This document shows, piece after piece, positions 37,527-45,869 of a stretch of DNA of 64,000 nt. The position numbers were made by a program, and so were the translations under genes. Location of the stretch: contig NZ_VFAH01000001.1 in the NCBI RefSeq assembly GCF_008929045.1, positions 496,001-560,000 on the forward strand. The letters are read 5' to 3'. Below the pieces are notes generated by a model. It had not been told where the DNA came from, ran no database searches, and worked only from the letters and a program-made list of their open reading frames with translations. Positions within the stretch are counted from its first letter, which is position 1, and the number at the start of each line of letters is the position of its first letter. Source of the stretch: Noviherbaspirillum aerium (GTDB taxonomy: Bacteria > Pseudomonadota > Gammaproteobacteria > Burkholderiales > Burkholderiaceae_D).

Positions 37527-38513
37527 GTGAACAATCAAAGCGCAGGAAAGATACTGCTGGCGGCATGCCTGGCGGTGCTGCTGCCTGCGATGCCGGCAGC
37601 GGCGCGCGGGCCGGAATGCATCGTTCCCGCCAAGCCCGGCGGCGGCATGGACCTGACCTGCAAGCTGGCGCGCAAGGGCCTGAGCGCGGTTTACGAGGCG
37701 ACCAGGGTCGACCCGGCCTTGCATATCAATTATTTGCCGGGAGGCATCGGCGCCGTCGCATGGAATTCCATCCTGACGCAGCGGCGCGCGGACGCCGACA
37801 CGCTGATCGTGTTTTCCGGCGGCTCGCTGCTCAATCTTGCGCAAGGCAAATACGGCAATGCCTCGGCGGCCGATGTGCGCTGGGTCGCGGGATTGGGAAC
37901 CGATTACGGCATGATCGCGGTGCGCAGCGACTCTCCCTACAAGACGCTGGCCGATCTGCTGGATGCGCTCAGGCGCCACCCCGGCCGGATCTCCATCGGC
38001 GCGGGCGGCACGATCGGCAGCCAGGACTGGCTGAAGGTATCAATCATCGCCCGGCAGGCGCGCATCAATCCGAGAAAGCTCCGCTTCGTGGCCTTCGAGG
38101 GCGGCGGCGAGTCCATCACCGCGCTGCTGGCCGGACATGTGGAGGCGGTGTCGGGAGACGCCTCGGAGGCGGCGCTGTATGCGGCCAATGGCGGCATCCG
38201 GGTGCTGGCCGTCATGAGCCACCAGCGCCTGCCGGGCGTGCTGGCCGGCGTGCCGACCGCGCGCGAGCAGGGCTTCGACGTGACCTGGCCGATCGTGCGC
38301 GGCTTTTACATGGGGCCCGGCGTGCCGGACTCGGAATACCGCAAATGGGTGAACGCCTTCGACAAAATGATGGCGGAGCCGGGCTTCGATGCGCTGCGGG
38401 CGGCGCATGGCCTGTATCCGTTTGCGCTGACCGGCGACGCGCTGACCGCCTACGTCCGCAAGACGGTCGATGAGTACGGACGGCAGGCCAAGGAGCTTGG
38501 GCTGTCGAGATAG
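37527..38513 (+). CDS. Tripartite tricarboxylate transporter receptor (TctC/Bug family)
   Basis: A 328-aa periplasmic solute receptor. A signal peptide (ILLAACLAVLLPAMPAAA, cleaved near residue 26) is followed by the Bug fold: the ligand loop ECIVPAKPGGGMDLTCKLAR, then LPGGIGAVAWN and WVAGLGTDYGMIAVRSDSPY. These receptors bind citrate, tricarboxylates, amino acids or aromatic acids. It starts with GTG after an AGGAGG 4 bases upstream. No TctA/TctB membrane genes follow; instead an AbrB-type integral membrane protein comes 111 bp downstream. It is divergent from the TctDE-like regulators. Confidence 0.92.
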   Translation: MNNQSAGKILLAACLAVLLPAMPAAARGPECIVPAKPGGGMDLTCKLARKGLSAVYEATRVDPALHINYLPGGIGAVAWNSILTQRRADADTLIVFSGGSLLNLAQGKYGNASAADVRWVAGLGTDYGMIAVRSDSPYKTLADLLDALRRHPGRISIGAGGTIGSQDWLKVSIIARQARINPRKLRFVAFEGGGESITALLAGHVEAVSGDASEAALYAANGGIRVLAVMSHQRLPGVLAGVPTAREQGFDVTWPIVRGFYMGPGVPDSEYRKWVNAFDKMMAEPGFDALRAAHGLYPFALTGDALTAYVRKTVDEYGRQAKELGLSR

Positions 38514-38624
38514 CAAATCCCCTTGCCGCATAAGGCACAAGACGAAGACACAGGCTTTCGTCTCCATCATCCTTCCTGCGCGAAGGCATCCATATCATCA
38601 AGGCAACAGATCCGGCACCGCATC

Positions 38625-39674
38625 ATGGCATTTTTGAACAGGCAGCGCTCCTTCCTTCTCGCACTCGGCATCGGCCTGATATCCGCATTGCTATGTGCCT
38701 GGCTGCAGACGCCGCTGCCCTGGATGATCGGCCCGCTGTGCAGCACGGCGGCAGGCTGCATGGCCGGCCTGCGGCTGTCGGCCCCGGTGCAGGTGCGCGA
38801 AGGCGGCCAGTGGGCGATCGGCACCGCGCTCGGCCTGTATTTCACGCCGGCGGTCGTCAAGGTGCTGGTGTCCTACAGCGGCTATATCGCCGCCGGCGTG
38901 GCATTCGCGCTGCTGCTCGGCGCGGCCTGCGCCTGGCTGCTGCACAAGCTCTCGGGAGTCGACCGCACCACCGCATTCTTTGCCATGGCCGTCGGCGGTG
39001 CATCGGAAATGGCCAGCCAGGGGGAGCGCCACGGCGCGCAGGTCGACCGGGTCGCGGCCTCGCACAGCCTGCGCATCATGATGGTGGTGATCATCATTCC
39101 CTTTTTGTTCAAGTTTGCCGATGTGCACGGCCTGGATGTGTTCGTGCCGGGAACGCGGACGGTTCATGCCGGCGGGCTGCTGGCGCTGATCGGGCTGACT
39201 TCGGCCGGCGCGCTGCTGTTCAAGCGCCTGAAATCGCCGAATGCCTGGGTGCTGGGTCCGATGGCGGTGGCCATCGGCCTGACCGCTTCCGGCGTCAATC
39301 TGTCGGCGCTGCCGGAATGGATGGTGCATCTGGGCCAGCTGTTCATCGGCATTTCCCTGGGCACGCGCTTCACGCCGGAATTCCTGCATACCGCGCCGCG
39401 CTATCTGGCCAGCGTGGCGCTGTGCACCCTGGCCGCGCTGGGCGTCGCCGCGGCCTTTGCCTTCGGGCTGTCCTCATTGAGCGGGATTCATCCGGCAACC
39501 GCCATCCTCGCCACGTCGCCGGGCGGCATCGCGGAAATGAGCCTGACGGCGAAAACGCTGCAGCTCGGCGTGCCGATCGTGACCGCTTTTCATGTGACGC
39601 GGCTGGCGTCGCTGGTGATCATGATCGGTCCGCTGTTCCGCCTGGGGCAGCGCCTGCAGCGCGGCCCGAAATAA
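38625..39674 (+). CDS. AbrB-family integral membrane transporter
   Basis: A 349-aa protein with about ten hydrophobic helices in two repeats, the AbrB/putative ammonia-monooxygenase (PF05145) family. Each repeat carries the family's helix-break segments: PLPWMIGPLCSTAAGCMAGL at the start and SPNAWVLGPMAVAIGLTASG in the second half. The glycine-rich loops AVGGASEMASQGERHGAQ and TSPGGIAEMSLTAKTLQLG are at the ends of the repeats. Such proteins are often next to Bug receptors and probably transport carboxylates. A hairpin (AGACGAA/TTCGTCT, 38540-38563) lies in the gap after the TctC gene and may lower expression. Confidence 0.88.
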   Translation: MAFLNRQRSFLLALGIGLISALLCAWLQTPLPWMIGPLCSTAAGCMAGLRLSAPVQVREGGQWAIGTALGLYFTPAVVKVLVSYSGYIAAGVAFALLLGAACAWLLHKLSGVDRTTAFFAMAVGGASEMASQGERHGAQVDRVAASHSLRIMMVVIIIPFLFKFADVHGLDVFVPGTRTVHAGGLLALIGLTSAGALLFKRLKSPNAWVLGPMAVAIGLTASGVNLSALPEWMVHLGQLFIGISLGTRFTPEFLHTAPRYLASVALCTLAALGVAAAFAFGLSSLSGIHPATAILATSPGGIAEMSLTAKTLQLGVPIVTAFHVTRLASLVIMIGPLFRLGQRLQRGPK

Positions 39675-39677
39675 AAA

Positions 39678-39701
39678 GGAGCGGCCCGCGAGGGCCGCTC
39701 C
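39678..39701 (-). terminator. Intrinsic terminator of the NAD(P)-binding reductase gene
   Basis: GGAGCGGCCC (39678-39687) and GGGCCGCTCC (39692-39701) form a 10-bp stem; on the minus strand TTTTT follows directly. It may also end the convergent transporter transcript. Confidence 0.75.
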
Positions 39702-39734
39702 AACGCAGGCAATGTCCGTTTCGCCGCTCTGGAT

Positions 39735-40373
39735 TCAATAGCCGACGGTGAAGCGGCGGCGCGCATGATTCGGCCGCTCCAGCTCATCGATCATTGCAAT
39801 TGCATAATCCTCGACGGAAATGTGGCTCTGGCCATTGGCATCGATCAGCAGTTGATCGGTGCCGAGGCGGAAGCGGCCGGTGCGCTCGCCGGGGGCGATG
39901 ATGGCCGACGGGCTCAGCATGGTCCAGTCCAGCGCTTCCTCCTGCCGCAGCAGCTTGAGCGCCTCGCGCGCGCCTTCGGCAGTCGCCTTGTACTGCGCCG
40001 GAAAGTCGGGCGTATCGAGCACCTGCAGGCCGGGCGCGACTTCCAGGCTGCCGGCGCCGCCGACCACCAGCAGGCGCGGCACGCGCACCGATTTCACGGC
40101 GCCGAGAATGGCGCGGAAGCCCTTGACGTAGTAAGCGAAGACATCGTCATGGGCATGGCCGCTGAAGGCGCTGATGACGGCATCATGCCCGCCCAACTGC
40201 TCCGCCAGTCTGGCCTGGTCCGCCACGTCCGCGGCAACCGCGCGCAGGTTGGCGGCGGCAGCCAGCTTTTCCGGATGGCGCACCAGCGCGGTTACCTTGT
40301 GGCCGCGTGCAAGCGCCTCTTTCAGCAGCGCTGAGCCGATGAAGCCGGAGGCGCCGATCAATGCGATGTTCAT
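39735..40373 (-). CDS. NAD(P)H-binding SDR-like oxidoreductase
   Basis: A 212-aa atypical short-chain dehydrogenase/NmrA-like protein. The Rossmann motif is at the N terminus (MNIALIGASGFIGSALLKEA, GxSGFxG type) and the sequence RGHKVTALVRHPEKL is the usual second strand with Arg for NADP. Members reduce quinones or repair NAD(P)H hydrates, or bind NAD without catalysis. GGGAGA lies 7 bases before the ATG. It is divergent from a LysR regulator, with an operator-like dyad in between, and is its probable target. Confidence 0.9.
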   Translation of the reverse strand: MNIALIGASGFIGSALLKEALARGHKVTALVRHPEKLAAAANLRAVAADVADQARLAEQLGGHDAVISAFSGHAHDDVFAYYVKGFRAILGAVKSVRVPRLLVVGGAGSLEVAPGLQVLDTPDFPAQYKATAEGAREALKLLRQEEALDWTMLSPSAIIAPGERTGRFRLGTDQLLIDANGQSHISVEDYAIAMIDELERPNHARRRFTVGY

Positions 40374-40450
40374 GTTTTCTCTCCCGGGAAGTGAATGAAG
40401 TGGGAGCATCATCACGGAAAAGATTGATTCGATAAATGCCTGCACTGATA

Positions 40451-40467
40451 ATTCATTGTTATTGAAT
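40451..40467. promoter_or_regulatory. LysR-type operator dyad
   Basis: ATTCA-N7-TGAAT, containing the LysR T-N11-A core, in the divergent gap between the reductase and LysR genes and 30 bp before the LysR ATG. Confidence 0.55.
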
Positions 40468-40496
40468 CCTTATCAATCCTTTACTCTACGTTCATC

Positions 40497-41414
40497 ATGT
40501 CACTGCTCGGACAGATCGACCTCAACAGCCTGCTGATATTCGACGCCGTGGTGGAGAGCGGCAGTTTCACGGCCGCCGCCGAAAGGCTGGGCATTGCCAA
40601 GGCCAAGGTCAGTATCCTGATCAGCCGGCTGGAGCAGGCGATCGGCGCGACGCTGTTCCACCGCACCACCCGCCGCGTCAGCCTCACCGATGCCGGCCGC
40701 GAGCTGCATGCGCAATGCCGGCCGCTGCTCGACGGCCTGGAACATGCGGTGGCGCAGGCCGGCCAGGAATCGGCCCAGCCGGCGCAGTTGAGCGGCATGC
40801 TGCGCATCACCGCGGCGGTGGATCAGGCGGTGCTGTCGGTGGCGCCGGCCATGGCGCGGTTCGCGCAACTGCATCCGGCGCTGCAGTTCGATTTGCGCGC
40901 CGGCGATACGGTGGCCGATCTCGTGGATGAAGGCATCGATCTCGCCATCCGTTACGGCTGGCTGCGTGATTCGTCGCTGCGCGCGGTCAAGCTCGGTGAG
41001 TTCTCGCAGATGGTGGTGGCTTCGCCGCAATACCTGGAGCGGCATGGCCGCCCGCGCCGGCCGGAAGACCTGACCGACTGCGAATGGATAGCGCTCAGCC
41101 TGCTGCCTACGCCGCTGACATGGAAATTCACCTCGCGCAGCGGCGAGACGCGTTCGGTGCAGGTGAAGTCGCGCATGCGGGTGAATTCGCCCGCGGCGCT
41201 GCGTGCATTGCTGCGCGAAGGCGCCGGCGTGTCGGTGCTGGCGCAGCAAAGCGCCGAGGAAGGCATCCGCGACGGCTACCTGGTGCGGCTGCTGCCCCAG
41301 TGGTCGCTGCCGCAGGGCGGCATCTATGCGGTCGTGCCGCCGGGGCGGCACATGCCGGCACGGGTGCGCGCCTTCATCGACTTTTATCGCGCCTACCTGG
41401 AAAAGCCTTATTGA
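40497..41414 (+). CDS. LysR-family transcriptional regulator
   Basis: A 305-aa regulator. The N-terminal winged helix-turn-helix is typical (LLIFDAVVESGSFTAAAERLGIAKAKVSILISRLEQAIG, with RTTRRVSLTDAGREL). The rest is a periplasmic-binding-fold effector domain, close to the group that ends with RVRAFIDFYRAYL. It is divergent from the NAD(P)-binding reductase gene and probably controls it; the effector is unknown. Confidence 0.93.
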   Translation: MSLLGQIDLNSLLIFDAVVESGSFTAAAERLGIAKAKVSILISRLEQAIGATLFHRTTRRVSLTDAGRELHAQCRPLLDGLEHAVAQAGQESAQPAQLSGMLRITAAVDQAVLSVAPAMARFAQLHPALQFDLRAGDTVADLVDEGIDLAIRYGWLRDSSLRAVKLGEFSQMVVASPQYLERHGRPRRPEDLTDCEWIALSLLPTPLTWKFTSRSGETRSVQVKSRMRVNSPAALRALLREGAGVSVLAQQSAEEGIRDGYLVRLLPQWSLPQGGIYAVVPPGRHMPARVRAFIDFYRAYLEKPY

Positions 41415-41472
41415 AACATCACATCCATTGATCCGGTTCGAAAAATGGTTCATTTTCGGGCCGATGATCGCA

Positions 41473-41505
41473 CCCTCTCCCTCTGGGAGAGGGTCGGGGT
41501 GAGGG
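41473..41505 (+). repeat. REP-like extragenic palindrome
   Basis: CCCTCTCCC (41473-41481), a TCT loop and GGGAGAGGG (41485-41493) form a perfect 9-bp stem, followed by the conserved tail TCGGGGTGAGGG. It is the widespread REP type; a diverged copy is at 8891-8929. It lies between the LysR and Rrf2-like genes. Confidence 0.75.
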
Positions 41506-41549
41506 GAGCCGGCTCGACATGTTTTCGGGCCGGATCTATATCACCAACA

Positions 41550-42101
41550 CTACGAAAACGACAGCCGTGCCGGCGGCCAGGCGCGCAGGCCGTCTTCAGA
41601 GGATCGCCGCGACGGAAACATGCCGGCGGCCGTCACCTTCAACCGGTCCAGCGAAAACTGCCGCAGGTGCTGAAACACGCTCTGGTTGATGCCCATGGTG
41701 GCCTGCATCACCAGCATGTCGATTTCCGGCTGCATCGCCTCCTGCTGTTCGGCGGCGGCGGCGGCAGCAGCGGCAGCGGCTGACTTCTGCCTTGCGGGAC
41801 GCGCGCGGGATGCCTGCTCCGACATCGCGCAGCGGAAGGCGTCTTCCAGCGTCAGCTGGCTGGTTTCGCAGGCCAGCGTCCAGCTCTGCGCCTGGCCGGC
41901 GGGCTGCAGCACCTGTTCGCGGCAGAGGATATTGCACAGCCTGACCAGTTCCCTGGCGGGCCGCCCGCTCAGTTTTTCCAGCTGCTCCAGGCTGACGGCG
42001 CGCGGCGCGCTGGCCACGAAGTGGCCGAGCAGTTTCGTGATCAGGCATAAACGTCCATACAAAGCGCTGTCGCCCAGCAAGTAGTCATCAACGGCGCTCA
42101 T
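41550..42101 (-). CDS. Rrf2-like winged-helix protein linked to a CheW-domain protein
   Basis: A 183-aa protein. Residues ~15-92 look like an Rrf2-type winged helix (LCLITKLLGHFVASAPRAVSLEQLEKLSG ... CREQVLQPAGQAQSW ... LTLEDAFRCAM). Unlike IscR-type members, it lacks the spaced three-Cys cluster in the usual place, although several single Cys are present. A run of eleven alanines (~108-120) links to a second helical part (MLVMQATMGINQSVFQHLRQF). The start overlaps the stop of the Cache-Cache-CheW gene by 4 bases, so both are made together. I cannot say whether it binds DNA. Confidence 0.7.
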   Translation of the reverse strand: MSAVDDYLLGDSALYGRLCLITKLLGHFVASAPRAVSLEQLEKLSGRPARELVRLCNILCREQVLQPAGQAQSWTLACETSQLTLEDAFRCAMSEQASRARPARQKSAAAAAAAAAAEQQEAMQPEIDMLVMQATMGINQSVFQHLRQFSLDRLKVTAAGMFPSRRSSEDGLRAWPPARLSFS

Positions 42102-44716
42102 GCTGCATTCTCCAATGTTTCATGTTCAAGTTGCGTTTCATTCAACAGCATTGCTTCGGACAGGTTCAATACCGTCGGCAGGGCGGGATCCTTGAGGCAG
42201 GCGAACAGTTGCGCGACATCGAGCGCCTGCACCAGCAGCCGGCCCTCGTTGGCCTGGATCACCTGCTTGACCAGCAAGCCCTGTGCCGTGGCGGCAAAGG
42301 GCGTGCGAATGATTTGCGCCGGCCGGAATTCCGGCACGCCGTGCAGTTCGTCGACCAGCAGGCCGATGTCCTGATCGTTGTGCCTGACCACGATCACCTG
42401 GCTGCCCGCCTCGATCCGCGCCGGCGCGCCGCGCATGAGATGCCGCAGGTCGAACACCCAGACGAAATGCCGGCTCTCGCCATGGCGCTGCAATGCCAGC
42501 ACGCCGACGCGCTCGGCGCGCCCGCCCATCGATACCGGCGACACTTCCGAAGCCGGCAGCGCTTCCATCACCTGCGCCGCGGGCATCGCAAACAGCATGC
42601 CGTCGATGTAGAAGGTCGCATACTCGATGCCGCCGCTGGCCGTCACGTCGTTCTCGATCACCGCATCCTGGCGGTTCAGCGCGCCGCTGCGTTCGCGCAC
42701 TTCGCCGAAGCTGTCGTACACCAGCGCAATGACGTCTTCCCTGTAGCCGTCGGACACCTTGAATTCCCGGTAGCCATTGGACACGGTGCAGCCCATGATC
42801 GCGTAATGGCCATCGTGCACCAGGATGCGCGAGGCACTGCTGCCGTTGGCCAGCGACAGCAGCTTGCGGTCGATGTCACGGCCGACATCGAGCTGCATGC
42901 CGGCCGGGCGCAATGGATCGGTGCTGGAAATCACGCGGCCATGGCGGTCGACGAAGAGGGCGGACATGCCTTCCTTGTCGGCCAGCGCGCCGCGCAGCAT
43001 GGCCTCGAATTCCGGCTGCGCGTCGAACACGATGCCGATGCCGCCGACCACGATGCTGTCGTTGTGCGGATCGCGGATGGCCGCGTGGTAGATGTAGGTG
43101 GGCCGGTTGCCGTACAGCGGCGCGGGCTCGAACGGCGAAACGTAATAGTCCTGCTCGCTGCGCAGCGCCAGTACATGCGACAGCGTGGCGGCGTCGACTG
43201 ATTTGCCGACCACCGATACGCCGTTCTCCATCTCGTTCGTGCTGGCAATGATGCGGCCGTCGCGGTCGTAGACGAAGATGCGGGTATAGACGGTGTAGAG
43301 GCGGTTGATGTAGTCGAGAATGGTGCTCAGGTTGTCCAGCGTTTCCGTATCCCTTTCTTCGCTGGCCAGCGCCGTGCGCAGTTCCGGCGTCAGCGCCCAC
43401 CAGCGACAATCATCCGAACGTTCGTACAGATTGCGGTCCAGCAAATCCACCAGCAGGTGCGAAACGAATTCGGCGTCGCGCAGGCTTGATGCCAGCACGG
43501 TTTCATACAGGTCGCGGATGGATTGCGAGAACAGTTCATTGCTGCGCATGCCGGTTTCGCTGATCTGGTCGAGGATGGTCTTGAGCTTCTGCAGTTCGCC
43601 GCGCTGGCTGGCCGTCATGACCTGGCCGTTCCACACCACGCGGCGTATGGTGTCGGCGGCGGTCATGATTTCGAACAGCGGCGGGCAGAAGGAGCGCGCA
43701 TGCGAGAGCAGGCCTTCGGCAACCGCCGGGTCCAGCGAAGACAGCGCATTGGAAACGCCGCCATGGAAGGCGACATCGACCGGGATCATGACCTGGCCCT
43801 GCCAGCCGGGCGGCCCCATGTAACCCTGGTAGCCCGCGGCGGCGAGGGTGCGCACCAGGTATTCGCGGCCGCCGTGGATCAGCAGCCTGGGCTCGGCGGA
43901 ACGATTGACCGGCACGGTGGCGCCGACCGGAATCCAGAGTTCGTCGGCACTGGCGATCACCCGGTTGTCGCCGTCGAGCAGCAGCATGTTGGCGCGCTCG
44001 TCGGCATCGCGATGGGAACGGAAAATGCCTGCCATTTCCTCTTCGAAATGAAAGCACAGGCACAGCACGCCGACCGGAACGCCGGTGTCGGGATGCAGCA
44101 TGCGGCGTGAGTAGATCAGCGCCTGCTTCTTGAGAGGACGCAGGTCGGTGGCGCGGAAGGTTTCGACATAGCCGTCGGCGGCCAGCGTCTCTCCGATCAG
44201 CGGATCGGTGCTGCCTTCGATCGGCGAGGCTTCGTCGATCTGGACCAGCACGTTGCCGGCGGTATCGAGCAGCAGAATTTCATCATAGACGGTGTACTTG
44301 CTGCGGTAGGAGCGCAGCCGGTAGCGGATGGCGTCGCTGTTGTCATGCATGCCGGCGACGAAGGCGCAGAGCTCGCGGTCGGTGGCGAGGAAGCCGACAT
44401 CGGCGGTGCGCTCGAAGAGGTTGCGAATGACGATATCGATCACATATTGTGCCTTGGTGGCGATTTCATCGAGCACGTTGCCGACTTTTTCGCTGACCAG
44501 GCTGTGAACGAGTTCGTGTTCCAGGCGATTGAAGCCGGCGCGTGTCGCGGCCATGGTGGGAAGGATGGTCTTGGCTTCGACCGGGCAATTCATCTTGGCC
44601 GACGCTTCGATCATGCGCCACATCAGGTTGAGTTCGCGCAGCGATTGCTCGCAGCGCACCACGTCACGCATGTAAGGCAAAAAGGTATCGACAGGTAAGG
44701 GTGTGGATGCACGCAT
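42098..44716 (-). CDS. Double-Cache sensor with C-terminal CheW domain, no membrane segment
   Basis: An 872-aa protein. Two Cache-like sensor regions are visible: the first at ~60-340 (long helix, then YDEILLLDTAGNVLVQID and LLLDGDNRVIASADELWI), the second at ~430-710 (IFVYDRDGRIIASTNEMEN, VVGGIGIVFDAQPEFEAML, FVDRHGRVISSTD). A CheW domain follows at ~735-872 (YATFYIDGMLFAMPAAQVMEALP; VIVVRHNDQDIGLLVDELHGV). I see no signal peptide and no transmembrane helix, unlike normal Cache chemoreceptors, and no MCP signalling hairpin. It should be a soluble adaptor placing a sensor on CheA/receptor arrays. A 10-bp hairpin lies in its 5' leader. Confidence 0.82.
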   Translation of the reverse strand: MRASTPLPVDTFLPYMRDVVRCEQSLRELNLMWRMIEASAKMNCPVEAKTILPTMAATRAGFNRLEHELVHSLVSEKVGNVLDEIATKAQYVIDIVIRNLFERTADVGFLATDRELCAFVAGMHDNSDAIRYRLRSYRSKYTVYDEILLLDTAGNVLVQIDEASPIEGSTDPLIGETLAADGYVETFRATDLRPLKKQALIYSRRMLHPDTGVPVGVLCLCFHFEEEMAGIFRSHRDADERANMLLLDGDNRVIASADELWIPVGATVPVNRSAEPRLLIHGGREYLVRTLAAAGYQGYMGPPGWQGQVMIPVDVAFHGGVSNALSSLDPAVAEGLLSHARSFCPPLFEIMTAADTIRRVVWNGQVMTASQRGELQKLKTILDQISETGMRSNELFSQSIRDLYETVLASSLRDAEFVSHLLVDLLDRNLYERSDDCRWWALTPELRTALASEERDTETLDNLSTILDYINRLYTVYTRIFVYDRDGRIIASTNEMENGVSVVGKSVDAATLSHVLALRSEQDYYVSPFEPAPLYGNRPTYIYHAAIRDPHNDSIVVGGIGIVFDAQPEFEAMLRGALADKEGMSALFVDRHGRVISSTDPLRPAGMQLDVGRDIDRKLLSLANGSSASRILVHDGHYAIMGCTVSNGYREFKVSDGYREDVIALVYDSFGEVRERSGALNRQDAVIENDVTASGGIEYATFYIDGMLFAMPAAQVMEALPASEVSPVSMGGRAERVGVLALQRHGESRHFVWVFDLRHLMRGAPARIEAGSQVIVVRHNDQDIGLLVDELHGVPEFRPAQIIRTPFAATAQGLLVKQVIQANEGRLLVQALDVAQLFACLKDPALPTVLNLSEAMLLNETQLEHETLENAA

Positions 44717-44751
44717 GGCAGCTGTCCTGAATATTGTTATTGCACAGCCGG

Positions 44752-44776
44752 GGACGCTCCCGGATAGGGAGCGTCC
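44752..44776. promoter_or_regulatory. Perfect 10-bp inverted repeat in the leader of the Cache-CheW gene
   Basis: GGACGCTCCC and GGGAGCGTCC with a 5-nt loop, 36-60 bases upstream of the ATG. It could be an operator, an RNA stem in the leader, or part of a terminator-like attenuator. The remaining 394-bp gap to the next gene shows only a weak plus-strand promoter (TTGTGC-N18-TACACT, 45055-45084). Confidence 0.45.
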
Positions 44777-45110
44777 GACGATTTTCGGCACAAATTAGTG
44801 CGCTGCAACAATCTTGCAATTAATAGGCCAGCTTGGGAATTTCCTTGTCTTTGCGCTCTCCAATACAGGTTTTCACGCGGCTTGCCTGATGCCCAGGCAA
44901 CAGCAACCGCCAAGAACCGCGGAGGCACCGCCTTGAGTCCGGGGACGTGGCTGGATAAGTTGCAGGCCAGCCCTGAAATGGTGCTTCGATAAAGTTCCCG
45001 CGAATCGCATGCTCAATGTTGGTGCTTGATACAAAGCGACCAATCGATCTGTTTTTGTGCCTGTTTTACGAATCCCGATACACTAGACTTTCATTGCAAG
45101 CGAAACCGAT

Positions 45111-45869
45111 ATGAAACCTGTTGCACCCGGCACCGTCATCTTTCATCGCCACCGCGGCTATGGCGTCATTACTTCGGTCAATCTGCTGACCGGATGGGTG
45201 GCGGCCCGCTTCGGCGACGAAGTGCGCACGCTGGATCTGAACCTGTCGCATGACGATCTGCAGCATGCGGATGGCGAGCCGATCCGTTTCCGGCGCGATG
45301 CGCCCGACCGCATGCCGCATGCGCGGCTGATGGCGATGGTGCGCGAACTGCACCGCGCCGGCTATCAGCGGCTTTACCTGTACAGCTGGCCCAAGCCGTC
45401 CGGCCTGCACTGGCGCTGGCATCTGTTCACCGGCCAGCGCAACTGGATCGACCGCGCCTGGCGCGAAGGCTGGTATGGCTCCGGCGCCGATTACAACTTC
45501 AATCCGGTAATGGGATGGGGCGACCAGCCGGGCGCGACCGCCTCCGAACTGGTGTCCGCCTTCGCGCGCTTCGATCCGCAGGGGGTGGCCCAGGCGCTCA
45601 AGCGCGACGAGGATCACACCGCCTGGTTCGATGCGGTTTGCGAAGCGCTGCTGCCGAATTACGCTTACACCCTGGGTTGGGATTACCGCGACGGCCCGGT
45701 GCCCGACCATCTGCCGGTGATTCCGGTGCGGCGCGGCGTGCCGGCCTACTCCGGGCCGCCGCTGCCGTGGCCGCCGGGCTGGACGAAACTCTGGACCGGC
45801 GGACGCGCGCTGGTCACGTCATCATTCAAAACAAATCCTGCTGACGCCCCTTCCGGCGTCGTTCGTTGA
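45111..45869 (+). CDS. Protein of unknown function with SH3-like N terminus
   Basis: A 252-aa soluble protein. The start (PGTVIFHRHRGYGVITSVNL, residues 5-24) resembles SH3/KOW-like strands such as those of CarD-type proteins, which is a weak inference. The middle is rich in Trp, Tyr and His (YLYSWPKPSGLHWRWHLFTG, GWYGSGADYNFNPVMGWGDQ), suggesting a compact aromatic domain of unknown fold. No catalytic motif is recognised. It overlaps the end of the MOSC gene convergently by 44 bp. A weak promoter (45055-45084) precedes it. Confidence 0.7.
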   Translation: MKPVAPGTVIFHRHRGYGVITSVNLLTGWVAARFGDEVRTLDLNLSHDDLQHADGEPIRFRRDAPDRMPHARLMAMVRELHRAGYQRLYLYSWPKPSGLHWRWHLFTGQRNWIDRAWREGWYGSGADYNFNPVMGWGDQPGATASELVSAFARFDPQGVAQALKRDEDHTAWFDAVCEALLPNYAYTLGWDYRDGPVPDHLPVIPVRRGVPAYSGPPLPWPPGWTKLWTGGRALVTSSFKTNPADAPSGVVR

